Below are positions 11,570-40,005 of a stretch of DNA of 64,000 nucleotides, in pieces. The stretch comes from Ahaetulla prasina (taxonomy: Eukaryota > Chordata > Lepidosauria > Squamata > Colubridae), in the NCBI RefSeq assembly GCF_028640845.1, contig NC_080546.1:30773020-30837019 (forward strand), in the 5' to 3' direction. The position numbers and the translations under genes were made by a program. Position 1 is the first letter of the stretch. Every line of letters starts with the position of its first letter. Below the pieces are notes generated by a model. It was given only the letters and a program-made list of their open reading frames with translations. It was not told the origin of the DNA and ran no database searches.

Positions 11570-12260
11570 GTTTATTTGTCACAACAGTATATATACGCAT
11601 AAGCATGAGGTCAGCTTTGCTTAGTTTATTTTTTATTTTATTTATTTTTATTTATTTTATTTGTTACAACAGTATATATAAGCATAAGCAGGAAAATAAC
11701 TATATAATATATAAGCATATATATGAGCATAAGTATGTGATAACTATATTAATTGGATATAATGAAAGGAAACAATAGGACAGGAACAGTAGGCACGTTT
11801 GTGCTCTTATGCACGCCCCTTATAGACTTCTTAGGAATGGGGTGAGGTCAATAGTAGGGAGTTTTTGGTTAAAGCTTTGGAGATTTTGAGAAATCCCCAA
11901 AGTTTCCAAGATCAACCAATTCATGCAATTTTTACCCATGTGTTAGATGAAAATACTATTTATTGTTATCACGCCTTTATTATAAGTGCTCAAGGCGAAC
12001 ATACCCACTATTCCTCTATTTTACCTACACAATATCTGTAAGGTGAATTTGGCTGAGAGAATGATTATTGATTAATCATATATTGATATTGTTTCCTGAT
12101 CGCTTATTTGTACCCTATGACTATCATTAAGTGTGCTACCTTATGATTCTTGATGAAGGTATCTTTTCTTTTATGTATACTAAGAGCATATGCACCAAGA
12201 CAAATTCCTTGTGTGTCCAATCACACTTGGCCAATAAAAAATTCGATTCGATTCTATACT
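11570..12260. mobile_element. Composite of two CR1-like LINE 3' ends
   Basis: The left part (about 11570-11885) is a minus-strand LINE end: TTTGTCACAACAGTATATAT and, later, GGACAGGAACAGTAGGCACG. The right part (about 12100-12260) is a plus-strand end of a second type: GATGAAGGTATC, ACAAATTCCTTGTGTG, CACTTGGCCAATAAA, then ATTCG/ATTCT units. A short SINE-like fragment lies between them near 11985-12065. The same arrangement recurs at 13830-14645. Confidence 0.65.
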
Positions 12261-12649
12261 ATTAGCTCAAAGTCACCTTTTTGACCCAGATTTTATCCCT
12301 ATTTCCACAGTCAACGCGCTAGCATTGTTGACGCTAAAAGCACATATTCTTGTTACCGATTAATTTTTAATTAGTTATTCAAACTTGGCCACTTTAAAAG
12401 GTGTGGACTTCAATTCCCAGAATTCCTCAGCCAGCATGATTCTAAATAAAAGTCGCCAAGTTTGAAAATCATTGAAATGTCTTTGGGGAGGGAAAAAAAA
12501 CCATTCTTCTAAACACACGCGCATTTGCGCACGTTTAAACTTTTTCTATCTCTGTGGATCCGTAATGGCTACGAATCTTCCGATGCGCCTCCATATAAAC
12601 GGAGTTCTGGCAGCCAATAAAAATCAGGAAGAGCGGGGGGATCTCCCGC

Positions 12650-13450
12650 GTGTCGCGCGAGCATTTAATCCTTAAAGTTGTGGACGGGGCGGGACGGAGA
12701 ATCGAGGCTTCCAAGCGGCTTAGAGACTATGATTTCGCTCTGAAAAGCCCTCACTCATCTTGATGCCCGGCGTCGGAGTCCTTTCGAGAGCACGTGGGTA
12801 CGAAAGAGGGGGTGGGGGTATGTTTGTGTTGGGGGTACTTAACCCCTTCGCCACCCTCGCGCACGCGCACCTGAATCAAGGGGGATGGGGCAAAGCGCGT
12901 GCTGAGCGGGAGGAAAGGGCGGGGCGGGGCCCTGAATGAGCCCCTTTTAACCGTCGACATGGCGGCGCTGCTGACGTTATCTGGAGGCGCGCTTGCAACG
13001 GGCTTCGGGCCACGGGGGCTGGGGTGGGGGAAGGCTCCTGCCGCTGCTGATGTGCTCTGCTTTCCCTCAGGGCAAGCTCGAGGTACCGCTCGAGGGTTCT
13101 GCCCGCCACCCGAAGACCTGGTGAGATCCTTAGGTGTTTTAAGAGTTGACGTTCCTCGCTTAATGTCCTCCGGAAACGTTGCGCTGTGGCTCCCGTCACT
13201 CGCAGCCACAAAGTCTCCGCCGGCTGCGGAGCCCGATCTGTTCTGGGGAGCCTCAAGGGGGAGGCAGGCAGGGCTCTAGCACCTTCGTTGGGAATCTTCA
13301 AAGCTCGGCCCTGTCTTTGCTCAGGGAGAGAGGCAGCTGCCGCGGGCTTTATCAGCGTCCCTACTCTTGTTGTATCCCAAGCGAAGGGAAAGAAAGACTT
13401 TGTGGCACTTGAAAACCCTGCGAAAAATCGCCGTTAGAGATTTTCAGTCC
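12650..13450. promoter_or_regulatory. CpG island, LARP7 promoter (possibly bidirectional with ZGRF1)
   Basis: A dense run of CpG dinucleotides includes stacked GC boxes (GGGCGGGGCGGGGC at 12917-12930) and CACGTG near 12791. It lies between the divergent ZGRF1 and LARP7 coding regions and just upstream of a candidate LARP7 first exon. No TATA box is evident, as usual for housekeeping genes. The several long open frames on both strands here are explained by GC content. Confidence 0.7.
12959..13120 (+). other. LARP7: Candidate LARP7 exon 1 with upstream ORF
   Basis: A good donor, GACCTG|GTGAGA, at 13120/13121 marks a likely first exon whose transcription start is not visible. An ATG in a fair context (GTCGACATGG) opens 54 codons that run through this donor. 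Spliced to the acceptor at 16177, the frame would read four more codons and stop before the LARP7 start codon. The exon is therefore 5' untranslated and would carry a 58-codon upstream ORF. Confidence 0.4.
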
Positions 13451-13826
13451 TGCCTGGATAGCTGATTTCGTTTAAAAAAAAATCCGCTTTCATTAACTCC
13501 TCGTTGTGGCGAAAAAAATAGAAAGTGCCTTCGAAGATCAAAGTAAGCCGGGATAAACAGTATAAATAAACATTGTGTTTCCAATAGTTAATGGCGTGGT
13601 TTTTGGGGGGGTTCTTGAAAGCGTTCCGGAGGGATAATTAGCGAGTGTGGAAATAGAGATTTAGCTTTTTTGATAGTGAATTTTATACATTAATTTATGT
13701 GGCGAGCTGCCTATCTACATATTGAAAATAGAATCTGCACTACTATTAATCGTCTCATAGTTCCCATCACCAATCTCTTTCCACTTATGACTGTATGACT
13801 ATAACTTGTTGCTGGCAATCCTTATG
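13451..13826. other. LARP7 intron 1, unassigned part
   Basis: Nothing recognisable between the CpG island and the LINE remnant that follows. Confidence 0.4.
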
Positions 13827-13829
13827 ATT

Positions 13830-14645
13830 TTTTTTTTATTTTGTCACAACAATATATGTAGGTATCATACAAAAAGATTATATAGTAAATAAACATATAT
13901 ATATATATATATGGGTAAATATAAGGAGGTATAAGCATATATATAGGAAGGAGAAAAGAAAAAAAAGAACAATAGGACAGGAACGGTAGGCACGTTTGTG
14001 CGCTTATGCACGCCCCTTATGGTCCTCTTAGGAATGGGGTGAGGTCAATAGTAGAAAGTTTTTGGATAAAACTTTTAGGATTATGGGAAGAGACCACAGA
14101 GTCAGGTAAAGTATTCCAAGCACTGATGATTCTGTTACAGAAGTCATATTTTCTGCAATCTAGATTAAAGCGGTTGACATTAAGTTTAAATCTATTAGTT
14201 GCTCTAGTATTATTGCAATTAAAGCTGAAGTAGTCTTTAACAGGAAGGACATTACAATAGATGATTCTGTGAGTTAAGCTTAGGTCTTGTCGAAGGCGAC
14301 GGAGTTCCAAGTTTTCTAAGCCTAGGATTTCAAGTCTGGTGGGATAGGGTATTTTATTGTTTTCAGAGGAATGGAGAACTCTTCTTGTAAAATATTTCTG
14401 GACACGTTCAATTGTATTGATGTCAGAGATGTGGTGAGAGTTCCAAACTGGCGAGCTGTATTCTAGAATTGGTCTTGCAAATGTTTTATATTGATATATT
14501 GACCATCAATTGTGTTGTAAATGTTGTACCTTGATGAACGTATCTTTTCTTTTATGTACACTGAGAGCATATGCACCAAGACAAATTCCTTGTGTGTCCA
14601 ATCACACTTGGCCAATAAAATTCTATCCTATTCTATCTACATATT
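13830..14645. mobile_element. CR1-like LINE 3' part (minus) joined to a second LINE tail (plus)
   Basis: The minus-strand frame 14017-14310 reads MELRRLRQDLSLTHRI, then FCNRIISAWNTLPDSVV, a typical C-terminus of a CR1-type ORF2. It is followed leftwards by an untranslated tail ending in TTGTGACAAAATAAA-like sequence near 13840. From about 14500 a plus-strand tail begins (TGATGAACGTATC, ACAAATTCCTTGTGTG, CACTTGGCCAATAAA), ending in ATTCTATCC units. The two ends face away from each other. Confidence 0.75.
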
Positions 14646-15488
14646 GAAAAGCAAAAAGATCTTAATAAGATAGGTTGCATCTGTGTTATATGTTTGCTCA
14701 CTTGTGGAACGGTGGTCTTGTTTTCCTTTGGTGTTATAATTGGAAATACACTATCCCTAATCGCTGTGAATGACCATCTCACAGCAGGAAGTGCATTTTA
14801 TATATATTCTAGCATATGGTTCTAAAATGAAATATCTATCACTGTCTCATTGGCAAAGAGATGGGAGAAGGTTGCCTGGAATGCTTGCTTTTGTAACAGT
14901 TAAACTTTTGCTGATGTTGAAGAGCACTTTTTTCTCTACTTAGAACATTTATAAGATTGTAGTTGTGCAAAGAATATTTAACTCTCATGATAAAACATAT
15001 GGCAGAAATGGACCCTTCTGGTAGCACAAGACTGTCACTTTGTATCACTTTATACTTGGGACTGAGTTATTGAGGAGTTGAAAGTGTGAATTGGACTTGT
15101 GCTATTGACTCTGGTTATTTTTTATTGCTAAGTTGCTCTTTTAATATTTATATATTTGCTCAGATGCTTGTATGTCTTGCAAATATAACAAGAACTGCTA
15201 TTCATTCTTTGTTTGTGTTTTCTAATGTATTTTCTGCATATTGCCCTGTTGTTTTGACAGCATGCTATATTTCAGAAATAAAATAGTATTGATCTGAGGA
15301 ATGTGAAATAGCAAACTACTACTGAAAATTTCCAGGCTGTTATTCTTTTTATAGCTTCATATTTTCAAAAGTAGTCCTTTGTTGTTTCCCACTGAGCAGC
15401 CACCTCCAGTTTTGCTTCTCTCGACATATATTTTCTAAGAAAAAGATCTCTTCTTAAAATTATTTTGCTAATATATTGTGCAACGTAC
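14646..15488. other. LARP7 intron 1, unassigned part
   Basis: AT-rich sequence with no recognised exon or repeat boundary. The open frame at 15086-15286 looks like chance. Confidence 0.4.
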
Positions 15489-16121
15489 CCGTATTTTTCG
15501 GTGTATAAGATGTACTCCCCTGCCCCCACCAAAGTGGGTGGAAATATCTGTGCATTTTATAGAGTGAATGTTGCTGAAGCCCCACCCACCCACACCCTCC
15601 GACCTCTGCCTCCTAGCAGTTTGCTTCCTTGCAGCAAACAGCCTGGACAGCTTCAGCACAGCCTGATTTAGCACAAGCAGCTGATTGGTGGTTGAATCGG
15701 CCTCCCGGAATACTGCCTATCAACTGTCCCAGGCTACTGGGATCGCCGCCTCCGGTCGCCCCATTTTCGGCATTTGCGTGTCCTACTTTCGGCATCTGCG
15801 CACCCCATTTTCAGCCTGTTCCAGGCAGCAGGGATAGGCGACAGTGCCATAATCCCCATTACCTGGAATGGGCCAAAAATGGGATGCATGGAGCCAATGG
15901 GCAGTGGCAATCCCCACAGCCTGAAACAGCTGATAGGCGGTATTCCAGGAGGCCAATCCAACCGCCAATCAGCTGCTTGTGTTAAATCAGGTTGTGCTGA
16001 AGCTGATCAGGCCGTTTGCTGCAAGGAGGCAAATTGCTGGGAGTCAGAGGCAGATTTATTTTATTTTTTGTTTTCTCCCCAAAAGTTAGGTGCGTTGCGT
16101 CTTATAGTCTGACAAATACGG
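15489..16121. mobile_element. Foldback DNA transposon, 633 bp
   Basis: The ends CCGTATTTTTCGGTGTATAA and its inverse TTATAGTCTGACAAATACGG are flanked by TA. Inside, about 15612-15745 and 15905-16050 are imperfect reverse complements, sharing for example AGCTTCAGCACA, CTGATTTA and CACAAGCAGCTGATTGG. The whole element could fold back on itself. It lies 55 bases upstream of the LARP7 start-codon exon and has no transposase. Confidence 0.75.
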
Positions 16122-16193
16122 TAAGTATAAAGTAGATGTGTCTATGTTGAAACTGACAGTTATGCTTTATTTTCAGATGACAGTGAGATAGAA

Positions 16194-33541
<17,348 letters not shown>

Positions 33542-33748
33542 ATTTATGTCTTGCATGAAATGCTTATAAAGAGAGGAAACAAACTTATGATAAAGTATCT
33601 CATTGTTTCATAATGCAAACAGACAAATTAGATTGTGCTGAATTTGATAGAATGGAATACTACTTGAGTCTGTTTGGAAGGATTACATTGAACAAGTGTA
33701 TGTGTGTATGTTTGCACAAATATTTTGTATAAGCTGTTGTAAGAATGA

Positions 33749-33784
33749 AATAAAAAACTTGAAATACTTGTTTCTTAAAATAAA
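33749..33784 (+). terminator. LARP7: LARP7 polyadenylation signals
   Basis: AATAAA at 33749-33754, about 210 bases after the stop codon, and a second AATAAA at 33779-33784. Either would give a short 3' UTR. Confidence 0.6.
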
Positions 33785-34001
33785 TGGGAATGAGACATCC
33801 TAAAATTCATTCTAAAGGTCTGCTTAAAATGGAAAGTTGTCTTGCTTTCTGATGAGGGGGAAGATAAGAAATTAGCGACATAGGTTTCCCTGTGTACTCC
33901 ATTAAAAAGACTTAAACTGTAAATGGAATCAAAATTAAATTGTACATCATCAATTTTATTATATTTTCAGTATCAGAGTTCCTTGCCATAGATTAAGGAA
34001 C

Positions 34002-34604
34002 ATGAGTTTAACACCATATTTTCTGTTTGTAACCCAAATAATTCTTTACTATTGGTATACAATAAAGGAACCCGTGAAGCTTTATTTCATAGTAAGCAAA
34101 GAATATTTAGTAATGCTTATGGCCCAAGTCAGCTCTCACAAATTTTCCGCTAGTCCTCTAGAGCAACTGCGTTCAATCACAAGAAATATACAAAAGAAAA
34201 TTAGCATAAAACAGCATTCTATTTTCTTTCTTGTGGACAAGAAGGGAAATCTTTTTTTTTCCAGCTCCATAGATGTATACCTTTACTTTTCCAGTGGTAC
34301 ATCCATGTACTCATATGCTACCTATGACAGGATAGTTACGAATGATGTAATCAGCATTATTTCTCATGACCTTTGGGAGATATTTTCAAGCATACTTGAA
34401 CCAGATTGGTATTTTGCCATATTGCAAAGTACCATCTTCCTGGACTCGGTCCGGATGGCTTGGATTCCACCTTTCTTATCTGTAAACTGGATTAAGTATT
34501 TAGAGTATGTTTATTTCTATATACGTCTCCATCTCCTTTTAACATATACTATTCTTTTTAGGTCTATAGCTAGCCTACTGGAAGACAAAATGAAAGATTA
34601 ATTG
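34002..34604 (+). other. Unexplained 199-codon open frame downstream of LARP7
   Basis: An ATG-initiated frame of 199 codons, ending TAA at 34599-34601, lies about 225 bases after the LARP7 polyadenylation signal in AT-rich DNA. It is rich in Ile, Phe, Tyr and Ser, with hydrophobic stretches but no recognised domain. Chance is the simplest explanation; an unannotated exon or retroelement remnant is possible. Confidence 0.2.
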
Positions 34605-35260
34605 AAGTTTTTAATCTGATCCAATAAAACTTTTTTTATGACCAATTTTTAGTATAATGGCAACTGGTTATGGTATGTGGAAAATAATGTGTCTCCTTCC
34701 TCTTGTAGCCAATTCCATTCTTCTACTTATTTAAAATATAGTTTTTTAAAAATTGAGCTTAACGTCTGATGATGCCATTTTGTGCAACAATAATATGGAA
34801 GTGGTTTGTCATTGTTTTCTTTCAAATTCCCTGCCTGGGCTATAGAATTCCCTAGTGATCCTAGTGAAAAACTTAAATTTTTCAGTGTCTGCCAAGACCA
34901 GCTGGGTGCTGCAAGTTGCTTCAACATTAATAATTTAAGTTATTATTTAATAATAATTTATTTATAATAATAAAATAGTTTAAGGCTTCCAGGTCTGACA
35001 TAAGTGTTAATGCAGATATACATTTCAGAACCTTAGGTAAAGGACCTGGATTTCAACCAAGCAGCCTGAGAAGTACTCAGAATTAAATTCCCTGAATTTT
35101 GTGACATTTACCACTGTCTAACTAGTATTTGTTCCCTTCAAAGGAACCTTAGCTTAGCTTAGCTCAGCCTTAGCTTAAAATCTACTTGCACAGAACAAGA
35201 TTTGGACTCGGGGACCTTTTAGTCTAGCATATCAACCTTTTAGGGCCATAAAGTGGGATG
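34605..35260. other. Intergenic, no feature seen
   Basis: AT-rich; a TAATAATAATTT-like low-complexity patch lies near 34930-34980. Confidence 0.4.
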
Positions 35261-35262
35261 TA

Positions 35263-35627
35263 CAGGTAGTCCTTGACTTACAACCACAATTGACCCCAGA
35301 ATTTATATTTCTAAGTGAGACATTTGTTAAAGTGAGTTTTGTCCAATTTATGACTTTTCTTGCCACATTTGTTAAGTGATCGCTGCAGTTGTTAAATTCC
35401 CCATTGGCTTTGCTTGCCAGAACTTCACAAAAGATGATCATATGACCCTTGGAATACTGCAATGTCATAAATAGGAGCCAGCTGTCAAGCATCTGAATAT
35501 AAATGACGTGATCAAGGGGATGCTACAAAGGTTATAAGTGTGAAAAATGCTCATAAGTCACTTTTTTCAGTTCTGTTGTAACTTTGAACAGTCACTAAAT
35601 GAACCGTTGTAAGTCAAGGACTACCTG
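35263..35627. mobile_element. Complete TA-type (Tigger-like) MITE, 365 bp
   Basis: The termini CAGGTAGTCCTTGACTTACA and its exact inverse TGTAAGTCAAGGACTACCTG (apart from one base) are framed by TA at 35261-35262 and 35628-35629. The TA target and CAGG ends fit the Tc1/mariner-Tigger group. No transposase. This is the best-preserved copy in the window and serves as reference for the others. Confidence 0.85.
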
Positions 35628-35629
35628 TA

Positions 35630-36610
35630 TATATAATAGAAATGCTTGACTTTTTTTCCTCAGAATTTACTATTTAATTGTGCCAGACTCATCTAAATTG
35701 TTTCTGAAAAATAATTTCAGAACCAGTGTGCACTTCCATTTTTCCATAGACAAATCATGCTTCAACATATTTTGACATGGACATCTTTTCCTGTTCTTAT
35801 CTCATCTCAAACTTGTGATTCAGTCTTAAGTTGTCAAAAATTAAAATATTTTCCCCACATTATTCCAACACCATCCAATTTAAATCTATTAGTTTATGTT
35901 ATCCATTACTTTAAAAATCAATCAACTAACCTGTTTGGGTGAGATTGAGGTTTTTTATGGGCATAAATAGGTGTAAGCATGCTATGGCTTTCTCAGAACT
36001 TAAAGGATTGGGATTTTTAAAAAAAACCCTAGACATCTGCACATTCTTCCTTTATGAGGAAAATAGACAACTCTTCTATACGTTTTAAGGATAATTAACA
36101 ATAGCAAGAGAATTAAGAAGCTTTGACCTAGCAACAAGAATTAACTGGGCTCTAAAAATGAAATGTATCTAATCATTTGCATTTTGTAATGTTATCTCTT
36201 TTCTCTTTCAATAAATCTGATTTTAGAAGTCTTTACAAAAAATATTCCTCTTACTAGGGGGTTGATAAATGCCCATTTTCTCTATAGTCACAGGTATTGC
36301 ATGCAATTTGTTTTTGAAATCAGCTTTCCTTAAGCTTCCAACAGAGGAGATGACAGAGGAACAGTCTCTAATTTATTTGGGAATGGTTATTTTGCTTAAA
36401 TGTAAAATTCATTTATAAGTAATAAAATGGTTGGATAACTCTACTCCAATGTGGAAAAAGTATATTAGAGAAAGATAATCACAGTAAAAGATCATTTTGA
36501 TATATGACAGAGTATTATATGCTTTTAAAGATACAGATAAATGCCTATTTAGCATTTATTTTCATGACAGGTAGCATATAAGAAGAAATAAATAGAAAAT
36601 AATAATTTGA
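35630..36610. other. Intergenic, no feature seen
   Basis: AT-rich sequence without recognised gene or repeat ends. Confidence 0.4.
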
Positions 36611-38744
36611 GGGTGAAGGTTCATTCTTCGAGCTTGTGGGTTGGGTCTGAACATTTCGTTACCAGGCTAGGTAACAGCTTCAGCAGAGTTTAGGGGATGT
36701 CAGTATCAGTGTTTTTCTATTTATAAGGGCCAGTGGGTCTTGTGGTGGTGAGGTCACGTCAGGTCATGGTCTTGTGATTGGTCAGGTGTGGGTATATCAA
36801 GAGAGACTCCCAAATTGAAGAAACACCACCTACTCAATAATATATTTCCTGGGATCAAATTCACACGCGAAGAGGAAACAGAAAACAGATTCCCATTCCT
36901 CAACATCAATATAAGGAACTAGACAATGGAAAGCTGGCAACCCGCATCTACCACAAACCTATGCACATAGACCAGATCTTCAGCTTCGCAAGCAACCATC
37001 CCTCCCACATCCAGACCCTCTTCAGAAGGGCTAGGACACACTGCAGCACCACAACACTAAGAAAAGCAGAAGAAAAACAGCTGCTTGATGTTTTTCTCCA
37101 TAATGAGTATCTGAAAAATTACTTCATTCCCAGCATCGTTCAACTCAAAGTAAAACAAATGCCTCCCAACACAAATTCCTCAATTATCTCACAAACCTTA
37201 GTCCAATTAGGCAAACTGCCAAAGGCCCTTCCTGGCAGACATCCAGAAACCACAAAAACAAAGACGTATACAAAGCAGAAGACGGAGCAGAAAACGCAGC
37301 TACAACGTTGTTTTCCGGCAAAGCAGAAATGCCGTTGCTGGTCTGTTTTAAGCCTTATGGGCAGGGCCAATCATCTCTTGGCCCTACTCCCGAGTTGTCC
37401 TCTCTGCTTGAACTGCTCTTGCCTTCTGGCAGCTCTTCTCATGTGTGCATTAGGAACAGGATCCTCCTGTTCCTCTGCCTCACTACTATCAGTCTCTGGA
37501 GGCTCTGGAGTCCGCACCTCACTTCCCGATGGCTCTGGCCTCACCTCAGCCTCATCGTTGTCTGACTCAGTTGCCAGCTCTGGAGGCTGCTGATGGACCA
37601 CAACATGGTGATTCACATCTGACCCATCACAAGTCCAGCCACAAGACACTCCTGTCAGGCCTGGGAATCATCTTTTGCATTGGGCCTTCAGGCCTGCCAC
37701 ATTTACTATGGGAAATTGGGTGGGGAGATTGTATAGAGTGAGTATATATAGTTATAACAACATCCCTTTCTCAGAGAGTCAAAGGTATCGTGCCCTGCAC
37801 CTAGAGGGCTGGAACTGGGAGGCATCTCTGGTTGGGACGGTACTTTGATTGGACCATGTGATGGACATGTGGGTGCTGGGCAGGGACTTGGACTTTCCTT
37901 TGGGTGGGGAAAACCTGAAAGCTTTCAGATTCAGGTTTTCCCAGATGTGCCAATATGACATCTCTAATAAAATAGAACTTTGAGGAATTTCAAGCCTTGG
38001 AGTCTTCTTTCATTGGGTCTCGGCTTGCTAAACCGCCCTGTGTGAGAACTGGATGAAAAACATGCTAGACACTAGTTGCTGGTTAGAAGTCGGTTTATTC
38101 TCCGCTAAAAGGTGGCTCTTAGTCGAAATCGGTCTGCAATAGTTTAAAGTCAGCGCTGAGAGCTTCCGCCTCAGTGCCTTTTTCTAGCCATCACCACACA
38201 CCCCTCCCCAGTCCTTTGCAATCAGGCTTGACAGCTGTTCAGCAGCTGCTTCAAAGACGCTGCCTGGCTTCTGTTTGCTGTCCGGGATCTGACGTCATTG
38301 CTCAGCGTCGGTCCCCCCAGCCAACAGCCCTGCATTGCCAGTGCTGATCCCCTGCCTTCCCCGTGTTGCACAGTCGCCACCACCATCATCCGTGTCCATG
38401 GGACCATGTGCCCTGGATTCGTGCTTCCTTTCAGCCGATCCCTCAGGTTCGTGTGCTCTCCCCGTTGCTTTATTTGTCAAGCTCTTGCCGAGGCTTGACA
38501 TTGGAGGTATTACTTGGAACCCTGATACTTCACTTGACATACCCACACACGACTCATCACAAGACCCTGACCTGATGGAACCCTCATCTGACACGACCTC
38601 ACCATCACAAGACCTACTGACCACACGAAGCCCTTATAAACAGAAGAATACTGACATCCCCTAAACTCTACTGAAAATGTTATCTAGTATGATAATGAAA
38701 CATTCGGAAACCAACCCACAAGCTCGGAGAATGAACCTTCACCC
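36611..38744 (+). mobile_element. Penelope-like element remnant with inverted terminal arms
   Basis: Bases 36611 to about 36800 and about 38530 to 38744 are diverged reverse complements. The outer edges are GGGTGAAGGTTCATTCTTCG and its inverse, and the shared inner block is GTTTAGGGGATGTCAGTA. Inside, 36819-37140 encodes pieces typical of the end of a Penelope reverse transcriptase (EEETENRFPFLN; after a stop and frameshift, DNGKLATRIYHKPMHIDQI and SNHPSH). Penelope elements are known to carry terminal repeats (pLTRs) in direct or inverted order. The reading frame is broken and most of the polymerase is missing, replaced by other retroelement sequence. Confidence 0.7.
37220..38500. mobile_element. 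Unclassified retroelement sequence nested in the Penelope-like element
   Basis: A minus-strand frame at 37371-37649 encodes an acidic, proline-rich peptide (SEVRTPEPPETDSSEAEEQE) ending in an Arg/Gln-rich tail. A second, related acidic frame is on the minus strand at 38295-38624. Between them, from 37653 (TGTCAGGCC), lies a 0.4 kb block with AATAAAATAG near 37970 that resembles an LTR. I could not delimit the element or find target duplications. Confidence 0.4.
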
Positions 38745-39880
38745 TAATCTTACACCTGAGCTACAGCTATTCGCCATTATTGCAATAAGAGTTTTCTTAC
38801 TTTTTTATACTATACCTATCTACTAGTATCCACTTAGGATTAGTGTCCACTTTAATAATAGGGCATTTAGTTTCAAATTCCTTCTTTGCATGATGGATAA
38901 GTACAGAATCAGAAACCAGAGAAGAGTCTTAAGTAGCTGACATTGAAAACATAAAGGACTCCACCCATCTTAATTAGCTATTTCCATCATACCTGAAGAT
39001 GGAATCATACATTTAAGGATTATGTTTGATACTCATTTTTAATCAGAGAGGAATGATAATAGTTGTCCTGTAGAAACAGACTTTCTGATCAATGGCTACA
39101 TATGATTCAATTATACATTTTTTATTAAAAAGAGTGAATTACTTCATTATTCACAGAAAAACAGAACCAAAGGCAACTTATTTGCAATAGTGTTTACAGT
39201 ACCTTGAAAGTTTATTTTCTGCCCTTTAAAACTCTCAATGTAAGTTCACAATTAATTTACTATATGTAGATGGCAATAGGTATCTATAAGTTGTAGTTAC
39301 TGTGATGTTCTGCTTATGGTTGGCTTTTGTTGTTGATTTGGCTGAAATTGCATTCCTACATATCACTCTTCACCAATGTGGCAATAAATCCCATTTAATT
39401 AAGATATGGGTCTGAGAATTTGCTGCATCTATAAAAGAAGTCCACAATTAAGACATCTTAAAAGCCTCATTAAGTTAAAAAGAAACTTCATGTTTACTAC
39501 TTTGTCTATGCAAATTGATTTTACAGTGAATGTATTTACATTTCAATATTATGCAGTATTTCTTCCCCTTACCTCTATTCCTTATCATACTACTTTTTTG
39601 AATTTCTAAAAGTTACATCAAAATAGTATTACAGATGAATACAATTCACAAATAACCGTATAAGCCTATCATTGAAAATAAAGCAATATACATAGCATAT
39701 CTGCATACTAATATCTGTTGAACCAGGTGAGTTATAGCTTAATGTATAAATAAATCGGTACATGAAGGAATAACCTTCACAATAGAGAAGTGGGCATTTC
39801 TTACACTGATTAAACTAACCATGTCTTTCTAGCTGAAGTTAAATCAGAATAAGCTCATATAAAATCAGCATCTTTACCAT

Positions 39881-39884
<4 letters not shown>
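38745..39884. other. Intergenic, no feature seen
   Basis: AT-rich, unassigned. Confidence 0.4.

Positions 39885-39933
<49 letters not shown>
39885..39933. repeat. (CA)n microsatellite
   Basis: About 24 uninterrupted CA units. It is followed at 39934-40005 by a MITE fragment with GGGAGTTGAAGTTCACACA and GTTGCCAAGGTTGAGAAACA. Confidence 0.95.
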
Positions 39934-39935
<2 letters not shown>

Positions 39936-40005
39936 CTGGGAAATCTGGGAGTTGAAGTTCACACATTTTAAAGTTGCCAAGGTTGAGAAACATTGCTTTA
40001 AAGAA

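Noticed and set aside
12751..13437. Long open frames on both strands in the CpG island
   Set aside because: They overlap each other in several frames, have low-complexity Pro/Arg/Ala composition and no domain; GC-rich DNA has few stops.
14017..14310. Minus-strand 97-codon host gene
   Set aside because: The residues match the C-terminus of a CR1-type LINE ORF2, so it is a transposon remnant.
36961..37593. A 210-codon frame as a host gene
   Set aside because: Its first part is the end of a Penelope-type polymerase (SNHPSH, RRARTHCS) and its second part reads through unrelated repeat sequence.
37653..38060. A delimited solitary LTR
   Set aside because: It begins TG and has a polyadenylation-like motif, but no matching flanking duplication was found and the end is uncertain, so it is only part of a broader entry.
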